Shown: positions 16,824 to 25,378, numbered from the stretch's first letter. The stretch: 48,653 nt of DNA from Verrucomicrobiota bacterium (GCA_003218305.1 QHMY01000040.1:1-48653), one strand, 5' to 3'. The notes: generated by a model from the sequence alone, not told the origin. Translations and numbers: made by a program.

Positions 16824-17285
16824 ATGGCGACCGAGACGATCCTCAATCGCAAGGCTCTTCGCGACTTTCACATTCTCGAACGCTACGAGGCCGGCATCGA
16901 GCTGAAAGGCAGCGAGGTCAAATCGATCCGCGCCGGCAAAGCGAATATCAGCGACGCGTTTGTCCGTATCGAGAAGGGCCAGGCCTTCCTTCATAACGCC
17001 GACATCCAACCCTACGCCCAGGCAAGCCACGAAATCCCCGCTCCGAAGCGTGTCCGGCGGCTGCTTCTGCACAAACAGGAAATCGACAAGCTGTACGGGT
17101 TGACGGCCATCGCGGGCCGGGCGCTGGTGGTGTTGAGCCTGTATTGGAAAAACGGCCGGCTGAAATCTGAGATCGGGGTGGCCCAGGGCAAAGTTGCTCA
17201 TGACAAACGCGCGGATCTCAAAAAGCGGGCGACCGATCGTGAAACCGAACGCGAAGTTGCGCGATTCAATCGCAAGCACGGGTGA
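16824..17285 (+). CDS. smpB: SsrA-binding protein SmpB
   Basis: 153 residues, normal length. The hallmarks are ILNRKALRDFHILERYEAGI, ELKGSEVKSIRAGKANISDA, FVRIEKGQAFLHNADIQPY and the basic C-terminal tail DKRADLKKRATDRETEREVA. SmpB carries tmRNA to stalled ribosomes during trans-translation. The tmRNA gene itself was not found nearby. It is downstream of rpoZ, and the second pseudopilin cassette starts 665 bases further on the same strand under its own promoter. Confidence 0.96.
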   Translation: MATETILNRKALRDFHILERYEAGIELKGSEVKSIRAGKANISDAFVRIEKGQAFLHNADIQPYAQASHEIPAPKRVRRLLLHKQEIDKLYGLTAIAGRALVVLSLYWKNGRLKSEIGVAQGKVAHDKRADLKKRATDRETEREVARFNRKHG

Positions 17286-17904
17286 GGGATCATGAAAGGC
17301 GGGAATCCTCGTCCCCTTAGCGATTCACCCAGAGATATTCGGTTCGTGCGCGGGTTCGGGGCCAGATCGCTTTTCCGGTGAAGGGCGCGAATATCCCTTC
17401 GTTAGCGGCTGGTCAAGGTCTTCGGCAAAGTAGCCCTGACCCGAGCTGGCGTGCTCCCGCCGCCCGCCTCGCTGAGCTTGCTGGCCAATAGGCGGCATCA
17501 CAGGGACTGCACTTCGCTTCGATGGTGGCCCGCCCGTCAAAACGCGGCGACCGCATGCGCAGCCAAGTTCGCGACCACCGGCTGCTAATTTAGAAGCGAG
17601 GCCTCCCTCAAGTGCCCCTAACCGTTTTTTGGGAATCGCGTATTAACCCTTCTTTTAGCTAACCAAGCACCCATCGGCCTACCCAGCCAAGGAAAATTAT
17701 CGGTCGAACTCTTATCCGCACGGCTAAAAAACCGTGTCCTCTGTATCTCTCATCTTCTGAATGGTTAACAGAGACTTATGATAGATAAGGAAGGGGCCGT
17801 TGCCCGCCAAAATACGCTGGAAGCTAGTCTACATATTCTCAATACTGACAAAACTTTACCAAAATCTCATATTGTAGAAAGGCTCTCGCAATACCGAGAA
17901 AAAA
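17286..17904. other. long intergenic region upstream of the second pilin cassette
   Basis: About 620 bases without a convincing gene. The left half is GC-rich. From about 17590 the sequence becomes markedly AT-rich and ends in the sigma-54 promoter at 17905-17918. A small hairpin CACGG/CCGTG with an A-rich loop lies near 17718-17735. No tmRNA, tRNA or riboswitch fold was recognised. The AT-rich part is where binding sites of a sigma-54 activator would be expected, but no repeat operator was identified. Confidence 0.5.
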
Positions 17905-17919
17905 GGCACGTGAAGTGCT
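17904..17919 (+). promoter_or_regulatory. sigma-54 (-24/-12) promoter of the V2-W2-X2 operon
   Basis: The site reads AGGCACGTGAAGTGCT: GG at 17905-17906 and GC at 17917-17918 with exactly 10 bases between, GGCAC intact. Deviations are A for T at the first position and G for T before TGC. The start site is expected near 17930, about 20 bases before the V2 ATG at 17951. Confidence 0.75.
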
Positions 17920-17950
17920 TTAAATTATAATTACCATAACGACCAAAGCG

Positions 17951-18445
17951 ATGAAACAACCCTTCTCGACCTCCGTTCGTGGCACGACCCTGCCCGAGGC
18001 ACTGGTCGGGGTGCTCTTACTTGGGATTTTCTTTGCCTCGATCTTCGAACTGAATGCGGTCTGCCTCCGCTACATCGACGCGACCAAAGAATCGGTGGCC
18101 GCTCTCCAAAGTGTGCAGGATCGCTCGGAATCGTTGCGGAACCTGGCCTTCACCGACCTGACCAATACGTCAGCGCTTGCGACCCTGTTGGCGACCCCGC
18201 CCAATGCGGCTCCTTTCGCCCAGAAGGCGACCGAAACTGTCAGCCTCAGCGCCTTTCCGACACCAAACGGAATTACTCAGCTAACCCGGCTCCCCAACGG
18301 GAGCGTCACGACAAACTCGGTGGCGACCAGCCTCGGAAAGGGGCTCGTGAAAATGGATGTACGCGTCACCTGGACGATGACTCTGGGCGGACGAGCCCGG
18401 ACGGAGCAAACAACCAGCATCCTTTCAAATGGATCAAAAAAATGA
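17951..18445 (+). CDS. PilV-like minor pseudopilin (V2)
   Basis: 164 residues. A short leader ending RG is followed by TTLPEALVGVLLLGIFFASI, a prepilin signal with Glu at +5 (Thr instead of the usual Phe at +1). After the helix the segment KESVAALQSVQDRSESLRNL resembles V1. The end GLVKMDVRVTWTMTLGGRAR is the shared C-terminal strand motif. It is the first gene of a plus-strand cassette whose order V-W-X mirrors 15383-12731. It overlaps W2 by four bases. Confidence 0.85.
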   Translation: MKQPFSTSVRGTTLPEALVGVLLLGIFFASIFELNAVCLRYIDATKESVAALQSVQDRSESLRNLAFTDLTNTSALATLLATPPNAAPFAQKATETVSLSAFPTPNGITQLTRLPNGSVTTNSVATSLGKGLVKMDVRVTWTMTLGGRARTEQTTSILSNGSKK

Positions 18446-19068
18446 AACGAACAACCTCACTCAAAACCCGCGGCTTCACTCTCACTGAAGTAATGATCGC
18501 GCTGGGCATCGGCGGCGTAGCTCTCGGCGCCACCCTGACGTCCTCGATCTCTTTGCAGAAGAGCTTCAGGGCGATTGACAGCTATTTCGCGACCCACATG
18601 CAGCAGATCCGCATCGTCGATTATCTTAGCCGCGACGTAAAGCGCGGTCTGATTGTGACGACTTCCGCCGATCTGCAAACCGTTACAATCACCATCCCAA
18701 ATTACATCTACCAAAAGACGGACCCGGAAGCCATCGCGAACCCAGCCTTGGTAGGCACCCCGCGCCAACCAACGATCACGAACACGCCCAGCGGACCCCA
18801 GGTGAATTACGGCACGACGACCAGTACCGTCGTCTATTCCATCAACGGGCTTTCCATTTTGCGGACGGAAAATGGAGCAGTGACCACAATTGCGTCGAGC
18901 ACCGATCAATTGGTGCCGTTGACGACCGATGTTGAGTTGGCCAACACCGAGTACACTAAAACCAGCATCACCTTCCAGCCCATTTTCTCTTCGGGTGGCT
19001 CTGTCGCGTCACGAAGCGGCACCACGGTTTACTCGACGGCGTATCTGCGAAACAAACGCCGGGGCTAG
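18442..19068 (+). CDS. PilW-like minor pseudopilin (W2)
   Basis: 208 residues. The prepilin signal is TRG followed by FTLTEVMIALGIGGVALGAT. LQKSFRAIDSYFATHMQQIR and IVDYLSRDVKRGLIVTT align with W1 (LQRSF...VLDYIAMDCRRA). The ending ITFQPIF...SGTTVYSTAYLRNKR matches W1's GTTVYSSTFLRN. The ATG at 18442 overlaps the V2 stop, which suggests coupled translation. It is a paralogue of 14251-14817, clearly diverged, so the duplication is not recent. Confidence 0.85.
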   Translation: MKRTTSLKTRGFTLTEVMIALGIGGVALGATLTSSISLQKSFRAIDSYFATHMQQIRIVDYLSRDVKRGLIVTTSADLQTVTITIPNYIYQKTDPEAIANPALVGTPRQPTITNTPSGPQVNYGTTTSTVVYSINGLSILRTENGAVTTIASSTDQLVPLTTDVELANTEYTKTSITFQPIFSSGGSVASRSGTTVYSTAYLRNKRRG

Positions 19069-19094
19069 CAAGTCTCGGCAACTGGAGGAACAGT

Positions 19095-20594
19095 ATGAAA
19101 CTCAGAAAACAGCCATTCCAAGAAGGCAACGTGCTCATTTGTGCGTTGTGCACAATCCTGGTCATATCTTTGATCGGGGCCAACGTTTTGCAGAATTCCA
19201 CGACCCGCTTCAACGTCGCTTCGAGTCAGGTCCGCAGCTGGAAGGAAGCGCTTTTCGCCGCAGAAACGGGCGGGGACATTGGGTATGCCGAAGTCAGGAA
19301 GACCGTGCTCGATCCCAGTCACGCTTTTGAAGGATGGACGACCTCCGGCCTTCAGCGGACCAGCCCCGTTATCACCTTTGGAAACAATAACCTCTCCACA
19401 AGCACCGTTATCGATGTGTTCTATTACGATCCGGCCACGGGAAATCCGTGGTATCGCTCCCGAACCCGGGGCACCGCCCCCGTCAAGGGATTGCTTCGAA
19501 CGGGCATGGACGATCGCATGGACGCGAACACCAAGGGGGACAGCTTGCTCCGCAAAATCGACTTCTTTACGGATCATTTCATCGCCACCTACGGCCCGAA
19601 CGGAGATGGAGTTGATAAGGCAATCGTGCCTGTCGCCAATCCGCAGGTTACCCGCCGAATCGAACAGATCAGCGCACCAATTACGCCGTTTGAAGCAGCC
19701 ATCAGGGCGAACGGAATATTTTATGGTCTGGGTTCAGCTGCATATGTCGACAGCTATCGGTCGAAAAACGGAGCCTACGACTCCAGTGTTAAGGATAATC
19801 CCTCTCATCCCAACTTTGGGGATTCGCGAAGCGGCACGGTGGAGATAAACACCGCGGTAGCGACGATCCAGGGAAGTATCTACGGCAATGTCTACACCAA
19901 CGGTGGAACCGTCACCAAGAGGACGACAAATATCACGGGAGTCATCGATAACAATGTCCCTTTCTCCCTTGTCCCTTTGGAAATGCCCAGCGCTGCGACA
20001 TGGAATTATGTGGCTTCCCCTAGCGCAGTAAACGGCAACACGACGATAACACCGGCTGCCCCGGGAAGCGCGACCAGTCCCAACTATTACCTGATTACTT
20101 CATTCGCGAATAACGGGAACCTCACCGTGACCCCTGCGATGAACGCCGGCTCACCCCAGGAAACATATGTGACCCTTCACGTTACGGACAACATTGGTAA
20201 CAGCACCAGTAGCTCGCCGAGCATCGAAGTACCATTACACGTTCACCTAAAAATCTACTTCGACGGAAACCTTCAGACCAAGGCCCAGAATATCATCAAC
20301 ACAAGTGGTTATGCCGGTAATCTTCAATTCTATGCGATCAGCCCAACAGATCCGAGCGTTCAGCAAACGATCGATCTAAACTCTGGCGGTGGCTCAACCA
20401 CCGGTTTCTCCGCGGTATTTTATGCCCCGACAGCCAATTTCACAATCAATGGCGCTCCAGACATAACCGGCGCTATTGTCTGCAAAAACTTCTACGCCAA
20501 CGGCAATATCCACTGGCACTACGATCGTGAACTCGATAACGAGGGCGTTGCTGTCGATTACCGCATCGTCAGTTACGTGGAAGACACTCGTTAG
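19095..20594 (+). CDS. PilX-like minor pseudopilin with large C-terminal domain (X2)
   Basis: 499 residues, preceded by a clear Shine-Dalgarno GGAGG near 19084. The N-terminus EGNVLICALCTILVISLIGA is a prepilin-like helix without Glu+5, as in X1. WKEALFAAETGGDIGYAEV corresponds to X1's WQLALAGAESAVDSAYNAL. The middle is rich in Asn, Thr, Ser and Gly. The C-terminal domain has AVFYAPTANFTINGAPDITG, then AIVCKNFYANGNIHWHYDREL, comparable to the X1 ending with LHYDEAL. The length is nearly identical to X1 (504). It is probably a surface-exposed tip component of an alternative pilus or secretion pseudopilus (inference). Confidence 0.75.
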   Translation: MKLRKQPFQEGNVLICALCTILVISLIGANVLQNSTTRFNVASSQVRSWKEALFAAETGGDIGYAEVRKTVLDPSHAFEGWTTSGLQRTSPVITFGNNNLSTSTVIDVFYYDPATGNPWYRSRTRGTAPVKGLLRTGMDDRMDANTKGDSLLRKIDFFTDHFIATYGPNGDGVDKAIVPVANPQVTRRIEQISAPITPFEAAIRANGIFYGLGSAAYVDSYRSKNGAYDSSVKDNPSHPNFGDSRSGTVEINTAVATIQGSIYGNVYTNGGTVTKRTTNITGVIDNNVPFSLVPLEMPSAATWNYVASPSAVNGNTTITPAAPGSATSPNYYLITSFANNGNLTVTPAMNAGSPQETYVTLHVTDNIGNSTSSSPSIEVPLHVHLKIYFDGNLQTKAQNIINTSGYAGNLQFYAISPTDPSVQQTIDLNSGGGSTTGFSAVFYAPTANFTINGAPDITGAIVCKNFYANGNIHWHYDRELDNEGVAVDYRIVSYVEDTR

Positions 20595-20608
20595 CCGCAA
20601 ATCCGGCG

Positions 20609-20795
20609 GGGTGCGCGTCGCTCTCGCTGACAAACCGGTTGGTGACTTGCGCCCTGCCAAGTCAAAATTTCCAGCAATCGCTTCGGCTGGCCCGCCGGCC
20701 ATTTCAGTTTCCGAAGGTTGGCAGCCAACGAGCCACCCGTTCCTTGCGAAATAGAACCTCTCAAGTCCTGCAAGAGGCGGCCCGAAAAATCTGCC
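20609..20795 (+). pseudogene. rpoZ leader and start remnant (direct repeat copy 2)
   Basis: This stretch repeats the region in front of rpoZ and its first codons, but the start codon is destroyed (ATAGA where copy 1 has ATATGA). After it the frame reads TSQVLQEAARK, close to the N-terminus of rpoZ (TTQLLQEAA), then loses similarity at about codon 13. No other part of rpoZ follows. It therefore looks like a truncated, decayed second rpoZ 5' end, lying between X2 and the MFS gene. Confidence 0.62.
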
Positions 20796-20859
20796 GCTTC
20801 ACGATTTGCGATTTACACTCCTTGTCAGTTCCTGCTTCCGCTTCAAATTACGTGCTCGC

Positions 20860-22083
20860 ATGTCCCGGCCACGCTCACCCTTATTCGTCCTCTTTCTCAC
20901 CGTCTTCATCGACCTCGTGGGCTTCGGCATTATCATCCCGGTGCTACCCCTCTACGCGGAGCATTTCCACGCCTCACCGGTCGCGATCGGCTGGCTCACC
21001 GGGATTTACTCCGGGATGCAAATCATCTTCACTCCGATTCTCGGAAAGCTTTCCGACCGGTTCGGTCGCCGCCCTGTCCTGATGGTGAGCATCGCGGGCA
21101 CGGCTATTGGGTTCGCCCTTATGGGAATGGCGACGGCTCTCCCTCTCCTATTCGTCGCGCGAATTCTGGCCGGAATCACCGGCGGGAACATCTCCATTCC
21201 CCAGGCCTACATTGCCGATGTCACGGCCCCGGAACAACGTTCGCGCGCGATGGGCATGATCGGCGCCGCGTTCGGCCTCGGTTTCACTTTCGGTCCTCTC
21301 ATCGGTGGCGTCATGAGCCGCATTTCCTACAGCGCGCCGTTCTATTTCGCCGCGGGCCTCGCTGTCGCTAATGCCCTCCTCGTTTACCTGATCCTGCCGG
21401 AGAGCCTTTCGCGCGAACACCGCGTCAGACCCCACGCCGACGCCTCCATCGCTGAGGTCTTCCGCCACGGACGCGGGATGTTTGCGATCGTTGTGGCGAC
21501 CTATTTTTTCCTGATCGCCGGTTTTTCGATTATGACCACGCTCTTCGCCCTCTTTACCGAAAAACGGTTCGGTTACGATGCGCGCGCCAACGGCTATCTC
21601 TTTGGCTTTATCGGAATTCTCACCGTCGTCGTTCAGGGCGGGCTGATTGGGCGCCTGGTTAAAATCTTCGGTGAAGTAACTCTCGCCCGCGTAGGCATGC
21701 TTCTGACCGCGGCCTCACTGGCAATCCTCCCGTTCAGCAACCACCTGCCGTTTCTCCTACTTGCGTGCGCCGGTCTTTCCTTCGGCAGCGGCTTCGCGAG
21801 CCCGCCCTTGAGTGGATTGGCTTCGCAAATGATCGATCGCAGCTGGCAAGGGCGTGCCCTCGGCGTCATGCAATCCGCCGGAAGTACCGGACGTCTTCTG
21901 GGCCCATTGCTCGGCGGATGGTTATTGATGTTCGATCTTGGCAAGCCCATCGCTGAATACAGCCGCACCCCGTTTCTCGTCGGCGCGCTTCTCTGTTTCG
22001 TCGGCGCTCTTCTGGCGCTCTGCTTAAAAAAACGCACTGACGATCGATCCGCGGAAAACATCGCCGCCGTATCGAGCGCGTAA
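20860..22083 (+). CDS. MFS transporter, TetA/DHA1-like
   Basis: 407 residues from ATG 20860; 18 further in-frame codons upstream overlap the rpoZ remnant region and are rejected. There are twelve predicted helices. The first helix, FVLFLTVFIDLVGFGIIIPVLPLY, and the motif A-like loop GKLSDRFGRRPVLMVS are typical of tetracycline/multidrug exporters, as are RILAGITGGNISIPQAYIAD and motif C-like GAAFGLGFTFGPLIGG. It probably acts as a proton-driven drug or metabolite exporter in the inner membrane. The substrate is unknown, and TetA-like similarity does not prove tetracycline resistance. Confidence 0.88.
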   Translation: MSRPRSPLFVLFLTVFIDLVGFGIIIPVLPLYAEHFHASPVAIGWLTGIYSGMQIIFTPILGKLSDRFGRRPVLMVSIAGTAIGFALMGMATALPLLFVARILAGITGGNISIPQAYIADVTAPEQRSRAMGMIGAAFGLGFTFGPLIGGVMSRISYSAPFYFAAGLAVANALLVYLILPESLSREHRVRPHADASIAEVFRHGRGMFAIVVATYFFLIAGFSIMTTLFALFTEKRFGYDARANGYLFGFIGILTVVVQGGLIGRLVKIFGEVTLARVGMLLTAASLAILPFSNHLPFLLLACAGLSFGSGFASPPLSGLASQMIDRSWQGRALGVMQSAGSTGRLLGPLLGGWLLMFDLGKPIAEYSRTPFLVGALLCFVGALLALCLKKRTDDRSAENIAAVSSA

Positions 22084-22140
22084 CTGCAAGGCCGGGTCGT
22101 TGACCCCGCCCCTTGGAGATCGCACAATGACCTGTGGGGT
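22084..22140. repeat. dispersed GC-rich element copy
   Basis: The space after the MFS gene contains GGGTCGTTGACCCCGCCCC. The reverse complement, GGGGCGGGGTCAACGACC, closely resembles GGGGCGGGGTCGCTGACC at 32179-32196 after a response regulator gene. It is probably a small interspersed repeat. Confidence 0.4.
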
Positions 22141-22175
22141 CCGTGTCCCCCGCCCTACCAAAGCACCAATCGTCC

Positions 22176-23126
22176 ATGAAACGCTCCCTGATTCTCACGC
22201 TTGGCGGAGTTGTCCTCGCCGGTTGCCTGATCTCACGAGCGACTCGCCGGACGTGGTCGTTCGCCGGCAAGATCGTCCTGATCACAGGCGGATCGCGCGG
22301 GCTGGGACTGGTGCTCGCACGCCAGCTTTGCGCGGAGGGCGCGCGTGTCGCGTTGCTCGCTCGCGATCCGGACGAGTTGGCGCGGGCCCGCGCGGAGCTC
22401 GCCGAACGGGGCGGCGAAGTCCTCACCATTTCCTGCGACTTGCTCGAACGTGAGCAGATCGAGACGGCTGTGCAAAAGGTCGTGGCTCATTTCGGCGGCC
22501 TCGACGTCATAATCAATAATGCCGGCATCATCGAGGTCGGTCCGGTCGAGCATATGCAACGGGCTGATTTCGAGCGCGCGATGAATCTGCATTTTTGGGC
22601 GCCGTTCGATCTGATCATGACAGCGCTTCCGCACCTTCGTCAGCGCGGCGGAGGACGCGTCGTCAACATCGCTTCCATCGGCGGTAGGATGGCGGTGCCG
22701 CACCTCGCTCCCTATTGCGCGAGCAAATTCGCGCTCGTCGGGCTTTCCGATGCGCTCCGAGCTGAACTGGCCCGCGATCGCATTCACGTCACTACTGTTA
22801 CGCCCGGTTTAATGCGGACCGGTTCGGAGGGGAATGCCAAATTCAAAGGCGATCACGACAGCGAATTAACCTGGTTCTTTTTGTCCACGGCGCTGCCTTT
22901 TTCCTCCGTGAGCGCCGAACGCGCCGCCGCCCAGATCATCTCCGCCAGCCGCCGCGGCCTGCCTTCCCTGACGATTCCACTCACGGCGCGCGCCGCTCTT
23001 ATCGGTCACGCGCTCTTTCCCAACATTGCCGGGAACGTGATGAAAGTGATCAACAGGGTGGTGCTCCCCTCACCGGTCGGACCCGAAGGAGACGCGGCGC
23101 GTTCCGGCCATGAGTTGCGCCAGTGA
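22176..23126 (+). CDS. short-chain dehydrogenase/reductase (SDR)
   Basis: 316 residues from ATG 22176. A hydrophobic N-terminal segment (LILTLGGVVLAGCLIS) acts as a membrane anchor. The classical SDR features follow: TGGSRGLGLVLA (TGxxxGxG NAD(P) site), NNAGIIEVGPVE, NIASIGGRMAVPH with the catalytic Ser, and YCASKFALVG with the Tyr-x-x-x-Lys pair. RDPDEL after the second strand suggests an NADP preference. The C-terminal 80 residues extend beyond the core. Substrate unknown. An upstream in-frame start at 22134 falls in a repeat-like spacer and is less likely. Confidence 0.88.
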   Translation: MKRSLILTLGGVVLAGCLISRATRRTWSFAGKIVLITGGSRGLGLVLARQLCAEGARVALLARDPDELARARAELAERGGEVLTISCDLLEREQIETAVQKVVAHFGGLDVIINNAGIIEVGPVEHMQRADFERAMNLHFWAPFDLIMTALPHLRQRGGGRVVNIASIGGRMAVPHLAPYCASKFALVGLSDALRAELARDRIHVTTVTPGLMRTGSEGNAKFKGDHDSELTWFFLSTALPFSSVSAERAAAQIISASRRGLPSLTIPLTARAALIGHALFPNIAGNVMKVINRVVLPSPVGPEGDAARSGHELRQ

Positions 23127-23143
23127 CCCCGAGTCGATCGGGA

Positions 23144-23209
23144 GGGCGAGACTCTGTCGAGCAACGCGTGGAAGTATACGTTCGCGTTCAGGTCGATGGA
23201 GTCTCGCCC
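23144..23209. repeat. inverted repeat GGGCGAGACTC / GAGTCTCGCCC
   Basis: Perfect 11-base arms (23144-23154 and 23199-23209) enclose 44 bases between the SDR and ThpR genes. A related string GGGAGACTCCGTCGAGC occurs at about 33245, so this may be a dispersed palindromic element. It has no T-run and is not an obvious terminator. Confidence 0.5.
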
Positions 23210-23222
23210 GACCAAAGGTGAG

Positions 23223-23768
23223 ATGAACACGAAACGGCTCTTTGTTAGCATCGACCTTCCGAGTTCGGTGACAGAACGTCTCGCCGAATTGGATCCGCAT
23301 CTGCGCGGCGTTCGCTGGCTCGAGCCGGAGCAAATGCATCTGACTCTCAGCTTTCTCGGCAACGTTCCGGACGATATCGCAGAAGCCCTGAAGAAGAATC
23401 TCGCGGTCATCGCTTGGAAAGCATTCTTCCTTCCTCTGATTGGCGTCGGCGTTTTTCCGGGGAAGGGTCGGCCCAATGTTGTTTGGATCGGCGTCGGCAG
23501 TGGTCACCCGCATTTGTTCCAGCTGCACAAACGCGTCCAGGAAGCGGCCCTGGCCGCCGGGCTCGAACCTGATCTGCGCTCGTTCCATCCGCACGTCACG
23601 ATCGCGCGGTGTCGTGACGTTTCGCCCGAAGCCATTCGCCCGTTCCTGAAAACGCAGGCTGCATTCGACGCCGGAATGATTCACGTCGAATCGTTTTGCC
23701 TCAACTCCAGCCTGCTCACGCCGGCCGGCTCCGTTTACACGCGCGAACTCACGATGCACCCGCGGTAG
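23223..23768 (+). CDS. thpR: RNA 2',3'-cyclic phosphodiesterase (2'-5' RNA ligase family)
   Basis: 181 residues from ATG 23223, which has an AAAGGTG ribosome-binding sequence directly in front. The two HxT motifs of the 2H phosphoesterase fold are present: MHLTLSFLGNVP near residue 45 and HPHVTIARCRD near 125. The start KRLFVSIDLPSSV and FLNSSLL-type ending (FCLNSSLLTPAGSVYTR) fit ThpR/LigT. The enzyme hydrolyses 2',3'-cyclic phosphate RNA ends and can seal 2'-5' bonds in vitro. It shares RNA-end chemistry with RtcB in this window but is 20 kb away. Confidence 0.92.
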   Translation: MNTKRLFVSIDLPSSVTERLAELDPHLRGVRWLEPEQMHLTLSFLGNVPDDIAEALKKNLAVIAWKAFFLPLIGVGVFPGKGRPNVVWIGVGSGHPHLFQLHKRVQEAALAAGLEPDLRSFHPHVTIARCRDVSPEAIRPFLKTQAAFDAGMIHVESFCLNSSLLTPAGSVYTRELTMHPR

Positions 23769-23786
23769 GCCGAAGCCCGAAATGTC

Positions 23787-23814
23787 TTTCCGGTATCCGC
23801 GATTCGGGTATCGC
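23787..23814. repeat. 7-bp-periodic repeat array
   Basis: Four consecutive heptamers TTTCCGG, TATCCGC, GATTCGG, GTATCGC lie between the convergent thpR and peptide transporter genes. Related TATCCGG units occur at 40758-40785. Confidence 0.5.
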
Positions 23815-23818
23815 CGGC

Positions 23819-25378
23819 TCACGCTTGCCGGTAGTGATCCGCCACCGGATAACTGCGGGCGACCAGGCCGAAAGCCAGCGCCGCCGCGAACGCAAACAGC
23901 GCGAAGAAAAACATCTGGAACGCCGTCAGGCCAAACCCGCTCGACTTAATGAAGTCGATGACCGCGTCGTTTTTCACGCCGGCATTGACGACGAGCACCC
24001 AAAGATTGCCAATCGTTACCGAGAGGTTCCAAAACGACATGAGCGCACCTTTCATCGCCATGGGCGCCTGGCTGTAGGCGAATTCAAGACCGGTCGCCGA
24101 GACGAGCACTTCTCCCAGCGTGAGGAACGCATACGGCAACACCTGCCACGTGATCGAGAACGCGTTGCCTCCGTCGAGCACCACTTGCATCACACCGACG
24201 GCGATCCACGAGACGCCGGCCAGCGCGATGCCGATCGTCATTCGCCGCAGCGCGGTCATTTCAAAACCGAACCGCTTCAGGAATGGGTAAAGCACGAGGT
24301 TGTTGAACGGAATGAGAATCATCACCAGAGCCGGATTGAGCGCCTGCATTTGCGACGATTGAAACCAGCTCGGCTTTGCCATCGCATCCGCCTGGAGCAC
24401 CCACGTGGACGCCTTCTGATCGAAGAGCGACCAGAATGGTGTTACCAGCGCGAAGAGCACCAGAACGCGGAGCACGGCGCGGACGCCATCGATCGCGTCA
24501 TCCGGGTGCTTGCCCCTCGCCCTCTCCAGTTGAAGCGCGACGCCGATCCCACCGAACCCTATCACTGCCACGAGCGCCAGACAGGCCGCTATCACGAATC
24601 CGAGCTTCGGGATAAACACGAACGACGCAATCGCCGCCATGACCCCAATCCCCGAAAACATCCAGCCGGTCACTCCTGACGCGAGCGCAGTCCGGCACAC
24701 ATTCAGGAACGAATGCGGATTCCGCGGTGATGGCGGGACCATTACGTATTGCTTCCGCGCGAGCCAAAGAACGAATGTCGAAACGAACATCAGCACGCCG
24801 GGGATCCCGAACGCAATCGCAGGGCCCAGTTCCTTCAGGAAGATCGGCATCAAGGCCGACGCGAAAAGCGAGCCGAAGTTAATGATCCAGTAGAACGCAT
24901 CGAACACCACCTTCGCGCGATGTTTGTTCGTCTGGTCGAATTGATCACCTACGAATGCCGCAACGCACGGCTTGATCCCGCCCGACCCGAGCGCAATCAG
25001 CGACAGCCCGATATAAAACCCGTGCTGGTTCGTCACGAAAAACGCCAGACACGCTTGCCCCAGGCAATAGACCAGGCTCAGCCAAAAGATCGTGTTGTAT
25101 TTCCCGAAGAACCGATCTGCCAGCCAGCCTCCCAACAGCGGAAAAAAGTAAACGCCAATCACGAACGTGTGGAAAATCTCCTTCGCTGCCGGCCCACGCG
25201 CCTCCGGCGGCAGATAGGCGAAGAGCGACATCGACAGATAGACCGTCAGGATGTTGCGCATCCCGTAGAAGCTGAAGCGCTCGCAACCCTCGTTGCCAAT
25301 GATGTAGCGAATCTGCCGGGGAATCGGAGCCTTCGGATCAGGCGCCGCAGGAATGCCGCTGATCGGGACTTCCTTCAT
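23819..25378 (-). CDS. POT family proton-coupled oligopeptide transporter
   Basis: 519 residues from ATG 25378 (MKEVPISG...); an in-frame start 16 codons earlier is possible but less likely. The family motif ExxERFxxYG is present near residue 33 (NEGCERFSFYGMR). GVYFFPLLGGWLADRFFGKY follows, then GLSLIALGSGGIKPCVAAFVGDQF, the PTR2 signature. About 12-14 helices are predicted. The transporter imports di- and tripeptides with protons. Near the C-terminus, EFAYSQAPMAMKGALMSFWN is also typical of the POT family. Confidence 0.93.
   Translation of the reverse strand: MKEVPISGIPAAPDPKAPIPRQIRYIIGNEGCERFSFYGMRNILTVYLSMSLFAYLPPEARGPAAKEIFHTFVIGVYFFPLLGGWLADRFFGKYNTIFWLSLVYCLGQACLAFFVTNQHGFYIGLSLIALGSGGIKPCVAAFVGDQFDQTNKHRAKVVFDAFYWIINFGSLFASALMPIFLKELGPAIAFGIPGVLMFVSTFVLWLARKQYVMVPPSPRNPHSFLNVCRTALASGVTGWMFSGIGVMAAIASFVFIPKLGFVIAACLALVAVIGFGGIGVALQLERARGKHPDDAIDGVRAVLRVLVLFALVTPFWSLFDQKASTWVLQADAMAKPSWFQSSQMQALNPALVMILIPFNNLVLYPFLKRFGFEMTALRRMTIGIALAGVSWIAVGVMQVVLDGGNAFSITWQVLPYAFLTLGEVLVSATGLEFAYSQAPMAMKGALMSFWNLSVTIGNLWVLVVNAGVKNDAVIDFIKSSGFGLTAFQMFFFALFAFAAALAFGLVARSYPVADHYRQA

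Noticed and set aside
17286-17600. tmRNA gene next to smpB
   Set aside because: No tRNA-like ends, T-arm sequence or tag reading frame could be found in the GC-rich part.
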